Source: Verrucomicrobiales bacterium
GTDB taxonomy: Bacteria > Verrucomicrobiota > Verrucomicrobiia > Limisphaerales > UBA1096
Assembly (NCBI GenBank): GCA_002708005.1
Contig: PAOJ01000027.1
Location: 9,184 to 18,077 of the forward strand
Direction of reading: 5' to 3'
DNA length: 8,894 bases
Shown: one piece after another, positions 1 through 7,919 of the stretch
Layout of the letters: every line of letters starts with the position of its first letter
Position numbering within the stretch: position 1 is the stretch's first letter
The notes under the pieces: model-generated
What the model was told of the DNA's origin: nothing
The model's input: only the letters and a program-made list of their open reading frames with translations
Database searches by the model: none
Position numbers and translations under genes: made by a program

Positions 1-2067
1 GAAATTTTTAATGAAGATTATTTTAACAAGCTCGATTCCCTGACTAAGGATGTTTATGCCATGCCGGGTGTTGATCAAGCCAGTGTAACATCGTTGTTTA
101 CACCAAACGTGCGTTTTACAGAGGTTGTAGAAGATGGTTTTACGGGAGGGAATGTAGTTCCGGCAGATTTCGCTAACACTTTGCAAGACTTGGCTAAGGT
201 TAAAGAGAATGTTCTTAAATCCAATTATATGGGGAGACTTGTGACTGACTCTTTTAACGGAGCTATGGTTATGGCCAACTTGCTCGATATAGATCCTGAT
301 ACTAAAAAGCCTCTAGATACTTTTGTTGTAGCAAGTGCATTGGAATCACTACGTGAAAAGTACGAATCGGAGGCAGTGAAAGTTCATGTCATAGGATTTT
401 CAAAGGTTATGGGGGATATTCGTGATGGGGCTCTAAATGTTATTTTTTTCTTCTGTGTCACGATTGTAGTCACTGCATTGTTAGTGTGGCTATATTCTCA
501 GTCATTTATTTTTTCAGTACTACCGATGGGATGTTCTCTAGCTGCAGTGGCATGGCAACTTGGGATAATACATTTAATGGGTTTTGGCATTGACCCTATG
601 TCAATTCTTGTGCCGTTCCTTGTATTTGCCATTGGTGTAAGTCATGGCGTGCAAATGGTTCGAGTGTTTAGAGATCAATTGTTTCATGGAGAGGAAGCCT
701 TGGTTGCTGCTCGTAAGGCATTTCGTGAGCTTTTAATTCCAGGTGGAGTGGCATTACTAACAGACACCATTGGTTTTATCACTATTTTACTGATCCCAGT
801 GCCAACCATTCGGGAATTGGCAATTGCGGCGAGTGTTGGGGTGGCTGCAATTATTGTTACTAATCTTATTCTTCTGCCACTTTTGTTATCTTATCAAAAA
901 CCAAATCATGATTACCGGGAACGAGTTGCCAAACGAAAAATTAAAACAAAAAAATTCTGGAAAAAAGTGTCTCTAGTCTCAGAGCTTAGGGTGGCCAAAT
1001 GGCTTGTTGTAATTGGGGTATTATTATTTGTTTTTGGTTTTGATCAAGCTACTCGTGTTGAGGTTGGGGACCTACATGCTGGCGTACCAGAATTGCGTTC
1101 CGAATCCAGATACAATCGAGATACTGCGGCGATTACGGATAATTTTAATCTTGGGGTTGATGTTCTTATTGCCTTTGCTGAGACTGTTAAAGATGGCTCG
1201 GTAGATTATGAGGTGATGGAATTACTCGATCGGTTTGAGTGGCATCTGAAAAATATTGAGGGCGTGAAGAGTGTTTTGGGTCTTGCTGGCATGGCTCGTA
1301 AAATTAATTCTGGATACAGTGAAGGTAGTTTGAAATGGCAGGTGTTGCCGTTTAACAGAGACATGCTAGCCCAAGCAGTTGGTAGAGTTGAAACCTCAAC
1401 TGGTTTGACCAATCTCGACGGGAGTGTATTACCGGTAATGATTTTTCTTGAAGACCACAAAGCTGAGACTATTCGCAGGGTTGTAAAGGCAGTGACGGCT
1501 TTTGAAACTGATCATGGATATAAAAATATGCGCTTTAGTTTAGCTGGTGGTAACGCAGGCATCATGGCGGCTTCTAATGAGGTTGTACGTAATGCTCAGT
1601 TTCCAATTTTGATTTATGTGTTTTCGGCAGTAATTCTGCTTTGTTATGCTAGTTTTCGTTCTATTAAGATAGTTATATGTATCGTTTTACCATTAGCTTT
1701 GGTGTCAGTTCTGGCGCATACATTAATGTTCTGGATGGAGATTGGTTTGAAGACTTCTACTCTGCCGGTGGTGGCATTGGGTGTCGGGGAGGGAGTTGAT
1801 TACGGTATTTATTTGTTTAGTTGTTTTATTGCCCAACGGCGTAAAGGTTTAGCATTTGCTGATGCAATAGAAGCTGCTATGCAACAGGCTGGGAGTGCGA
1901 TTGTTTTTACTGGTCTGACACTATCTGTTGGGGTCGGTACTTGGGCTTTTTCATCCCTGCAGATTCAAGCCGATATGGGGATATTATTAATGTTCATGTT
2001 TTTGATGAATATGATATGTGCCATAGTATTGTTACCTGCTATTGCTAGATTACTCTTTAAATCATAG
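1..2067 (+). CDS. RND/MMPL-family inner-membrane exporter, 5'-truncated by window edge
   Basis: This is probably a proton-driven exporter of the RND superfamily (COG1033/MMPL-like) in the inner membrane; its cargo is unknown. The reading frame is open from base 1, so the ATG at 61 is internal and the true start is upstream. Numbering from base 1, 688 residues are visible. A periplasmic domain tail is followed by a block of five hydrophobic helices (about residues 145-300), another helix near 335-350, a second periplasmic domain (to about 530), then a final block of five helices ending at the stop. About 11 of the usual 12 helices are present. The late-block motif GVGEGVDYGIY contains Asp600, the kind of intramembrane acid used for proton relay. 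The equivalent first-block position reads GVSHGVQ (212-218) and has no acid. From recall, relatives have roughly 770-800 residues, so about 100 are missing. The 3' end overlaps the convergent gene by 6 bases. Family call is confident, substrate is not. Confidence 0.93.
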   Translation, partial: EIFNEDYFNKLDSLTKDVYAMPGVDQASVTSLFTPNVRFTEVVEDGFTGGNVVPADFANTLQDLAKVKENVLKSNYMGRLVTDSFNGAMVMANLLDIDPDTKKPLDTFVVASALESLREKYESEAVKVHVIGFSKVMGDIRDGALNVIFFFCVTIVVTALLVWLYSQSFIFSVLPMGCSLAAVAWQLGIIHLMGFGIDPMSILVPFLVFAIGVSHGVQMVRVFRDQLFHGEEALVAARKAFRELLIPGGVALLTDTIGFITILLIPVPTIRELAIAASVGVAAIIVTNLILLPLLLSYQKPNHDYRERVAKRKIKTKKFWKKVSLVSELRVAKWLVVIGVLLFVFGFDQATRVEVGDLHAGVPELRSESRYNRDTAAITDNFNLGVDVLIAFAETVKDGSVDYEVMELLDRFEWHLKNIEGVKSVLGLAGMARKINSGYSEGSLKWQVLPFNRDMLAQAVGRVETSTGLTNLDGSVLPVMIFLEDHKAETIRRVVKAVTAFETDHGYKNMRFSLAGGNAGIMAASNEVVRNAQFPILIYVFSAVILLCYASFRSIKIVICIVLPLALVSVLAHTLMFWMEIGLKTSTLPVVALGVGEGVDYGIYLFSCFIAQRRKGLAFADAIEAAMQQAGSAIVFTGLTLSVGVGTWAFSSLQIQADMGILLMFMFLMNMICAIVLLPAIARLLFKS

Positions 2068-5000
2068 AGATTTTAAAAATTGATATAAGTCTGCAATATC
2101 GCTGGCACTTAAGCCTTCAAGTAATCCTTCTGGCATTATGGAACGTTCGCTGACCTGTTGTGAAGCGATATCTTTTTGATCGAGTCGAATAATTCCTGAT
2201 CCAGTTTTTAAGACGATTCCATCTGCTGCATAAAACGCAGTTCGCCCTAAATGCACATCTCCATTCTGCATTCGGTACTCGTTGAACCTATATAATGGTG
2301 AGATGTCTCGATTAGGGAACAAAATTGTTCGAAACAAGTCTTCTGGAGACAAGCGTTTGGCAATCCCATTTAAGTCTGGACCAAGCGCACCTTCGCCTGA
2401 ATGACAATTTTGGCAAGCACGATTAATGAAGATTTTTTTACCTTCTCTTAATTTGCCTTCATTCCAATTAACAGTGCCTAATATGGACTCCCATTTTTTT
2501 GCATTAACTAATCCGGTGTCTGAGGCTGCATTTGAAAGAGTTGGATAAGTGGTATTAAACCAATCAAAAACTGGTTGCCAAAACGTAAGTAAATTTTTTG
2601 GTAAATTATTTTTTTCACGTACTTTTTCAAATTTATGATTACTCCAAGTAGTTAATAGTTTTAAGATTTTTTTTCGAGTTTCGGCTTTTCCTTTGGGCCC
2701 GCATTCCCGCCTTAGTTTTCTGATTAGGGGAACAAAGTCTCTTGGTTTATTACTTGTAGGTAATTGTTTAAGTGCGGCCAATGCAGTTTTAGAGATACTG
2801 TTATCACGAGAAAGCAGTGCATCTAAAAATAGTCCTCTATCTTGTGCTTTGGGTTGTTTTACTAATTGTTTTAGAATTGCTGGACGAAGCCCGCGATTTG
2901 ACCACTGTTTACGTAAGGCTGGTAATAAGTTTTCTTGCGGTGTTATTTCTAACAGATCAATCAATTCGTTAGACCATGGCAATTTTTGATTAATTTTAGT
3001 TGCTTCGAGATAGCGTTTTGCTGCAGCTAGTCTGTTGTCGCCTTTAAGCGTTAGTGCGAATTCAAGGTGACTGGCAGTTGGGAAGTTTTCATGATTAATT
3101 ATTTTTTTTATCAATTCAGGTTGCTTGCTAGTGTGGGCTTGAGCGATATCTGCAAATCTCATCGACCAGTTTAGCTTTGGTCTTGTCCCTTGGCTTTTTA
3201 GTTTAATGTCCAGCTGCATTAAAGCATTAGCTAGTTTTGGTAGATCGGTAGAGAGAAAAGACGATGGTAGTTTTGCCATAACAATGAGCTTGTGGAAGTC
3301 TTCTACCGGGTTTGTTTCTGGCGTAATACCCTGGAGTAGATTTCTGATAATTTCTGGTTGCTCAGCACTGATCATTGCAAGTAATCGACTAACTTCTCGT
3401 TTGAGGTCTCGATGCTGAGTATCCATCAACGGAATTATCTGTATGGCTATATTTTTGGTTAACAAGCTGTGAGGAGTGAGCGAATATGGTGCTTCGTAGC
3501 CGGTGAATGATTCACGGCTTGGACGCTCGAGATTGTAATCTCCTAATGCGAGAATAATTGTTCTGACAATGTCTAGATTGAGGTTTGCTGCTTGATTACT
3601 ATTGATTAGTGGTAGTAACCGTTGAATGGCTTGAATATGAATTTCTTTTTCCGAATCACGCCAAATTTCTGCTGTTATTGCCGTAACTTTCCCTTGTGTA
3701 GTAAGTTTATTGTGATTTGTTTTTTGCCAAATTGATTTTGGCAATCGACTGGCTAAACGAGCACTTATTAGTCTTACTCTAATATTTGATTGGTTGAAAT
3801 TATCGTAAAGTGTATCAAGCCATTCTATTGATTGAGATGGGGCTTCTGGTAACAAGCGAAGCATAGCTTCCAGGGCCTTAACTCGGACATAGTCCTCTTT
3901 ATCTAGCGCTAAATGATTTAGTAATTGAGTGGCATTCCGACTTGGATAACGTCCGATTGCCCATGCAGTTCTAGCTCGAATGTTCGATGAAGATGATTTT
4001 GAAAGTCGTTCTGAAGAATGTGAATCGAGGCCGCTAAATATGTCAGTCAGAATTTCAATTGCCCTCACTCTTTGTCTTGGTTTTCGATTTGTATTAAGTG
4101 CTGATTCAGTAAGATGACCTGCTCCTATTTGCTTGGCTAGTGGTTCCCATTGCGTGCGCGACCATTCGGTCATTGGTTGAGGTGCATTCAGTAAAGACTC
4201 AATCGAAGTATTTTTGACTATGTTTTGGTGGTTTGTTGTGTTGCTATTATCTTTGGTTGGTATCACTCGAAAGACTGAGCCTTTGGTCCCTCGGCCTCCA
4301 GTCGAGATGAAGAGTTCGCCGTCCCGTCCAACCTCGATATCGCTCGGGGCAAAGCCGTCATTGCCTATTGGCGAGATGAATAACTTAGGGAGTGCTTGAT
4401 AAGAAGCATTCGCGGCTTCCAATGGAAAAAACCAAATATTTCCAAACGTCCAATCAAGAATAAAAATTCCATCATGCATTTCTTTTGGGAACAAATGGTG
4501 ATTGTAAACTACAACACCAGTAGGGGATCCACGGCCGATCTTATGTATATCTGGAACAGTATCTGAGTAGTAGCTGGGTCTTGCCCAACTCCTTTTGAAA
4601 CCTGGCATTCTCCATCCGTGATGTCCGCCGACGGCTACATGATAAAGTCTGGTTGGCGTGTACCAAGGAAGGTAAAATGTTCGTTCAGTGTCGCTATCAT
4701 AGGTAAATATATCACCACGCCAATTGAAGTCGAAATCATAGGGATTGCGGAACCCGCAAGATAAGGCTTCAAAAGTTTTTCCGTCTGGTGAAAAACGAAT
4801 AATAGCTCCGCCTTCAGTTTTTTTAATCGGCGAATTTAAAGAATTAAATTGTTTTGATGTAAAACCTGTGTCGTTGCCGCCAACAAGATAAAGCCAGCCG
4901 TCTGGTCCTTTACGTAGAGCGTGTGCTCCATGTTCTCCATTTGCCAGTCGAAGAAATTGACGTGGGGGTCCATCTGCTTTTCCGTCTTTATTAGCGTCGT

Positions 5001-5340
5001 CGTATCTTAGAAGAGCTCGATTGGCAACGGCCCACAAATATTGGCCGTCAAATAGCATTCCCATAGTCCCCCGGTCGAGTTTGGCGAATTGGATTGATTT
5101 ATCTGCTATGCCGTCTTGATTGATGTCATGCAGTGTTCGTATGTAGCCACGGCCTGAGACTACTACTCGGCCCTTGGAGTCTAGAGTCATTGAATAAATA
5201 TCATCAGCCAATTCAGGGCCAGCATATTGAATAGCGGTGAATCCTTTTTGTACTTTGATTGAAGAACCTGATACAGCTGGGCTCAGCGGGAACAATGCAA
5301 TGGCAAAGTAAATCCAAAGTTTATATTGGATTATTTTCAT
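2062..5340 (-). CDS. Secreted dehydrogenase-like beta-propeller / HEAT-repeat / cytochrome c fusion (PVC-type heme-binding protein)
   Basis: This 1092-residue exported protein probably oxidises a sugar or alcohol and passes electrons to its own heme; substrate and cofactor are unproven. It starts at ATG with a Sec signal (KI...YK, then a hydrophobic core, likely cleaved near 24-26). Residues ~30-360 form a propeller like soluble glucose/aldose dehydrogenases (PQQ family, TIGR02604-like). His137 lies eight residues before GPDG, and Arg198 sits in FRNP; both align by eye with active-site residues of soluble glucose dehydrogenase. Two DxNxDGxxD loops (72-80 and 115-123) look like calcium sites. 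Residues ~380-930 are mostly helical, with HEAT-like repeats clearest at 420-530. The C-terminus (~960-1092) is a TIGR02603-like cytochrome c domain with heme motif CQNCH (976-980) and likely distal ligand Met1069 in SIMPEGL. It is last in the leftward cluster and overlaps the esterase by 20 bases. Such fusions are typical of Planctomycetes/Verrucomicrobia but not restricted to them. Confidence 0.93.
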   Translation of the reverse strand: MKIIQYKLWIYFAIALFPLSPAVSGSSIKVQKGFTAIQYAGPELADDIYSMTLDSKGRVVVSGRGYIRTLHDINQDGIADKSIQFAKLDRGTMGMLFDGQYLWAVANRALLRYDDANKDGKADGPPRQFLRLANGEHGAHALRKGPDGWLYLVGGNDTGFTSKQFNSLNSPIKKTEGGAIIRFSPDGKTFEALSCGFRNPYDFDFNWRGDIFTYDSDTERTFYLPWYTPTRLYHVAVGGHHGWRMPGFKRSWARPSYYSDTVPDIHKIGRGSPTGVVVYNHHLFPKEMHDGIFILDWTFGNIWFFPLEAANASYQALPKLFISPIGNDGFAPSDIEVGRDGELFISTGGRGTKGSVFRVIPTKDNSNTTNHQNIVKNTSIESLLNAPQPMTEWSRTQWEPLAKQIGAGHLTESALNTNRKPRQRVRAIEILTDIFSGLDSHSSERLSKSSSSNIRARTAWAIGRYPSRNATQLLNHLALDKEDYVRVKALEAMLRLLPEAPSQSIEWLDTLYDNFNQSNIRVRLISARLASRLPKSIWQKTNHNKLTTQGKVTAITAEIWRDSEKEIHIQAIQRLLPLINSNQAANLNLDIVRTIILALGDYNLERPSRESFTGYEAPYSLTPHSLLTKNIAIQIIPLMDTQHRDLKREVSRLLAMISAEQPEIIRNLLQGITPETNPVEDFHKLIVMAKLPSSFLSTDLPKLANALMQLDIKLKSQGTRPKLNWSMRFADIAQAHTSKQPELIKKIINHENFPTASHLEFALTLKGDNRLAAAKRYLEATKINQKLPWSNELIDLLEITPQENLLPALRKQWSNRGLRPAILKQLVKQPKAQDRGLFLDALLSRDNSISKTALAALKQLPTSNKPRDFVPLIRKLRRECGPKGKAETRKKILKLLTTWSNHKFEKVREKNNLPKNLLTFWQPVFDWFNTTYPTLSNAASDTGLVNAKKWESILGTVNWNEGKLREGKKIFINRACQNCHSGEGALGPDLNGIAKRLSPEDLFRTILFPNRDISPLYRFNEYRMQNGDVHLGRTAFYAADGIVLKTGSGIIRLDQKDIASQQVSERSIMPEGLLEGLSASDIADLYQFLKSL

Positions 5341-5977
5341 TATTATTTTCCATCTTAATCTCCATGTTCTTTTTAACGAAATTACGGACTACACTCATTT
5401 CTGTTTCTCCCTGAATTGTGTGTTCTTTTTCAAAAACCTCCCATTGAATATTCACACCTGCGGCGCTCAATTGGTCGACATGCCCCTTTGTTTTTTTAAG
5501 TGGTAAAAGAGGATCTGTTGTTCCGTGAGTGATTAGAAATTTTTGTTCTTTTGCTATGGGGGATAGTTTTTTAATCAGATTTTCGGGTTCGTTTACGTAG
5601 CCGCTTATACCTACTAAACCAGCAAATTGATAAGGGTAGCGCAGACCTGTTTCAAGGGTCATTAGGCAGCCTTGTGAGAAACCAAATAAAAAAGTTTTTT
5701 CGGTATTAAATCCAGCTTTTCGGTGTTGGTCCATTAAGTTAAAAAGTAATTGTCGACTTCGTTCAATTCCGGGACTGGGGTCATTATAAATATCATACCA
5801 TGAAAAACCTCCATGATAACTATCAGGAGCATCTACAAGCAGGTAGTTAAGTCGTGGGTTTTCCATGATGCTAGGAAGCCAACGGTAACCTTCCATGCTG
5901 TCTCCTAGGCCGTGTAGCACGATCATTAGCCATTTTGAGTCTGCTTCCTGGGCTGGGATTAATTCTGTATTGAGCAC
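5321..5977 (-). CDS. Alpha/beta hydrolase, carboxylesterase/phospholipase (Abhydrolase_2) family
   Basis: This 218-residue cytoplasmic serine hydrolase probably cleaves carboxyl esters (acyl or acetyl groups). The fold signature is clear: oxyanion-region LHGLGD (21-26), PDSYHGGFSWYD (51-62), nucleophile elbow GFSQG with Ser101, acid Asp155 in GTTDPLLP, and His186 in EKEHTI. This gives a complete Ser-Asp-His triad at usual family spacing. There is no signal peptide. The start is GTG, the first possible start after an in-frame TAG 12 bases upstream, and it leaves a normal ~20-residue lead to the first strand. No clear Shine-Dalgarno precedes it. The C-terminus ends in an Asn/Glu-rich tail (about 206-218) that overlaps the ribosome-binding region and first codons of the next gene by 20 bases, suggesting translational coupling. 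It follows the deacetylase after a 94-base gap. Family assignment is strong; whether it acts on sugar esters like its neighbours' presumed substrate is inference. Confidence 0.92.
   Translation of the reverse strand: MLNTELIPAQEADSKWLMIVLHGLGDSMEGYRWLPSIMENPRLNYLLVDAPDSYHGGFSWYDIYNDPSPGIERSRQLLFNLMDQHRKAGFNTEKTFLFGFSQGCLMTLETGLRYPYQFAGLVGISGYVNEPENLIKKLSPIAKEQKFLITHGTTDPLLPLKKTKGHVDQLSAAGVNIQWEVFEKEHTIQGETEMSVVRNFVKKNMEIKMENNNENNPI
5349..5351 (-). promoter_or_regulatory. Ribosome binding site for the cytochrome c fusion gene, inside the esterase gene
   Basis: On the minus strand TGGAA lies 8 bases before the ATG at 5340, within the last codons of the esterase. It is a short, weak Shine-Dalgarno core, but its position together with the 20-base gene overlap supports the chosen start and coupled translation. 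Confidence 0.4.
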
Positions 5978-6001
5978 AGCGGTAGTCTAACGTTCTGTGG
6001 C

Positions 6002-6031
6002 TCTTGGCCAAGACTTGAGAAGGGCTCTCAA
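6002..6031. repeat. Adjacent palindrome and short hairpin in the deacetylase-esterase gap
   Basis: The 94-base gap (5978-6071) contains a perfect 12-base palindrome, TCTTGGCCAAGA (6002-6013). Two bases on, an inverted repeat TTGAGA/TCTCAA (6015-6020 and 6026-6031) has a 5-base loop. Neither is followed by a T-run in the direction of transcription of the flanking genes, so a rho-independent terminator is not supported. It may be an operator, an mRNA-processing or stability element, or chance. Confidence 0.3.
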
Positions 6032-6071
6032 TTATTTAGTAGGTTTAAAACGAGTAATAATAAATCATGTT

Positions 6072-6851
6072 TTAGCCTGTGGTAAGTCCAAGGGCTTTGC
6101 TAAGAGGGTCAATTTCGCAAGAGCTAAAACCGAGGTGAGAATGGCGTCTCCAACCTTCAGCATGAGTGCTGCCGGCGGCTTTACCAAGATTTCGTGATAT
6201 TGATTCCATTGATTCTAAATAAGAATTCATTCCTTGGCTTATATCGAGCCATTCCTTTTGGCTTTGATGAGCTGCGAGTGCCTGTTTTTTTAATTTAAAA
6301 ACACTTGTTGTGTTAATAAGTAGATCAGGCTTCACAGTTTGGCGCATTCCATCCATTAATCCATGTGGCATAGCGTGATATAATGCGATCTCATTTTTTA
6401 TTGGTTTAAGAGGTGGACTTACATCGAAATTAGGCATGCCTCGGGAAAATGCTGCAGTGACAGCAAGACGCGAGGTATTGGTATGATCCTCCATGTAGTC
6501 TTGGGGTGAATGAGTTAATACGATAGTAGGGTTAACAAGGCGAATAACCGATGCCAGCTTGCGTAGATGCAAGGAATCATAAAATATTTCAAGATCTCTT
6601 GAAAATGGAGAATGAAATGTAGCTCCAAGTATGGTTGCAGCATTTTGTGCTTCTTCTAGTCGCTTGGCTTCGGTTTGTGTTGAGTCGAGGCTTATGCTGC
6701 CACAGTTGCCACTGGAGATGTTAAGATAATGCGTTTCCCATCCTGCTTCATTGAGCAACAACAGAGTTCCTGCCATCATAAATTCAATGTCATCTGGGTG
6801 CGCAGCTATCGCGATAGCAACTTTTCTTAAATTATCATCAGGTTCAGGCAC
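6072..6851 (-). CDS. PIG-L/LmbE-family zinc-dependent deacetylase
   Basis: This is a cytoplasmic metal-dependent amidase of the PIG-L/LmbE family, whose characterised members remove N-acetyl groups from GlcNAc-type sugars (for example GlcNAc-PI, MshB and BshB substrates). Numbering from the chosen GTG (259 residues), the N-terminal strand is followed by AHPDDIEF with metal-site residues His18 and Asp21 and likely general base Asp20. A second motif, HSPQDYMEDHTNTSR, gives His114, Asp118, Asp122 and metal ligand His123. The segment through GTLLLL, EAGW, LNISSGNCGS matches a branch I associate with PVC bacteria. Start choice is uncertain. GTG at 6851 overlaps the upstream gene by 8 bases and gives a compact N-terminus. 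A TTG at 6905 would add 18 residues and create a 62-base overlap. Neither has a convincing Shine-Dalgarno. It follows a Gfo/Idh/MocA oxidoreductase, so a modified sugar is the likely substrate, by inference. Confidence 0.9.
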   Translation of the reverse strand: MPEPDDNLRKVAIAIAAHPDDIEFMMAGTLLLLNEAGWETHYLNISSGNCGSISLDSTQTEAKRLEEAQNAATILGATFHSPFSRDLEIFYDSLHLRKLASVIRLVNPTIVLTHSPQDYMEDHTNTSRLAVTAAFSRGMPNFDVSPPLKPIKNEIALYHAMPHGLMDGMRQTVKPDLLINTTSVFKLKKQALAAHQSQKEWLDISQGMNSYLESMESISRNLGKAAGSTHAEGWRRHSHLGFSSCEIDPLSKALGLTTG

Positions 6852-7893
6852 GTAACATTGAGAGTTTAATTGGTTTGTTTTTCTTGGCTGATAGATCAGC
6901 GGCAAAAATTACTTCATGAGATCTGGCGGCAGTGTTGAAATCAGTTAAAGGCATTTCTTTTCCTTTTGCTAATGAATTAAAGAAGGCCTCAAATTGTGTC
7001 TGATAAGGGTGATCGCTGACATCACCTGAATCCAGTAGTTTCATTGAAAGCTCGCTCCATTTATTTTTGTCTAAGCTATTAGTTCCTCCAAGTTTTGTTG
7101 AGTGGAATTTGTTATCCAATAAGCTTCCCTCACTGCCAACGAGATGTGTATGAAAATAATAAGGCTGTAAACAGTCTATTACCGATGCGGTCTTACCTAT
7201 TCGTCCGTCCTTGAATTTAACTATTGTTACACTGCTTGTATTATATTCGTATTTTTTAAAGTCTTTATTTTTTGATCCAGTTGCATAACTGCTTACGCTA
7301 TCTACTTCTCCGTCCATACAAAGCAGAAGAGCATCTAGAGCATGGCAGCCGGCGGATAGTAAACTACTACCACCAGCATTGCGCTTTGTATTCCATCGGA
7401 ACTGTCCGTACCAAGGTCCAATTCCGTGGTAGTAGTCTATTTCTCCGTAGTGAATTTCTCCAAGTAATCCTTGATCAATAACGGCCTTAGTGGTTAAGAA
7501 TTGGCTTGAGTATCGGCATTCAAAACATACGCATGCCTTCACGCCGGTTTTGGCTAATATACGGCGCATCGCTCTTAAATCTTTAAGGTTAAGTGCAAGC
7601 GGTTTTTCTATAATCAAGTGCTTACCAGCTTCTGCAGCTGCGATTACCTGCTTTGCGTGATATTGTGGGTAGCTGCAAATTGAGATCACATCAATCGACG
7701 GATCATTCAGCATTTTTTTTAAGTTTGTATGACATATTATTTCTCCACCGTGTTTTGTGCTGAGTTCGTCCGAATCTAGTTTGCGTGAGGAGTATACCGC
7801 TGTGACTTGGCCCTGAGTAGTGCTGTTGATTGAATCGATATGCGCTCCGGCTACCCATCCATAACCTATGATGCCAACATTGAATTTCTTCAT
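6844..7893 (-). CDS. Gfo/Idh/MocA-family NAD(P)-dependent oxidoreductase
   Basis: This 349-residue cytoplasmic dehydrogenase probably oxidises or reduces a sugar, inositol or similar polyol using NAD(P). The N-terminal Rossmann fold has the dinucleotide loop GIIGYGWVAGAH (G10, G12, A15), and the EKP motif (96-98) supplies the catalytic lysine Lys97. The C-terminal alpha/beta domain carries GGSSLLSAGCHALD, with His184 and Asp187 in the usual catalytic positions. Length is normal for the family. The ATG at 7893 is preferred over an in-frame GTG at 7926: MKKFNVGIIG is a typical family N-terminus, and the 11 extra residues would fall on a possible promoter. Oddities are Cys121, Cys123 and Cys126 (CVCFEC) just after the dinucleotide domain. 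It is the first gene of the leftward cluster and its stop overlaps the deacetylase start. Substrate cannot be assigned from sequence because the family is very broad. Confidence 0.94.
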   Translation of the reverse strand: MKKFNVGIIGYGWVAGAHIDSINSTTQGQVTAVYSSRKLDSDELSTKHGGEIICHTNLKKMLNDPSIDVISICSYPQYHAKQVIAAAEAGKHLIIEKPLALNLKDLRAMRRILAKTGVKACVCFECRYSSQFLTTKAVIDQGLLGEIHYGEIDYYHGIGPWYGQFRWNTKRNAGGSSLLSAGCHALDALLLCMDGEVDSVSSYATGSKNKDFKKYEYNTSSVTIVKFKDGRIGKTASVIDCLQPYYFHTHLVGSEGSLLDNKFHSTKLGGTNSLDKNKWSELSMKLLDSGDVSDHPYQTQFEAFFNSLAKGKEMPLTDFNTAARSHEVIFAADLSAKKNKPIKLSMLRA

Positions 7894-7919
7894 TAGTCTT
7901 AAGAAAAGTTTAAGTGCCG

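Noticed and set aside
61..63. ATG at 61 as the exporter start
   Set aside because: The frame is open and protein-like back to base 1, and the first membrane helix expected of the family is missing, so the gene begins upstream.
1013..1460. Short frames inside the exporter gene (1013-1204 plus, 1206-1460 minus)
   Set aside because: Both are shadows of the exporter frame, with no recognisable motif or ribosome site.
2693..2989. Plus-strand reading frame of 98 codons inside the cytochrome-fusion gene
   Set aside because: It lies wholly antisense to a well-supported gene and its translation shows no domain; likewise the plus-strand frames at 3206-3418, 4214-4399, 5997-6197 and 7272-7481.
6015..6031. 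Rho-independent terminator between deacetylase and esterase
   Set aside because: The stem is only 6 base pairs and lacks a T-run on the minus strand.
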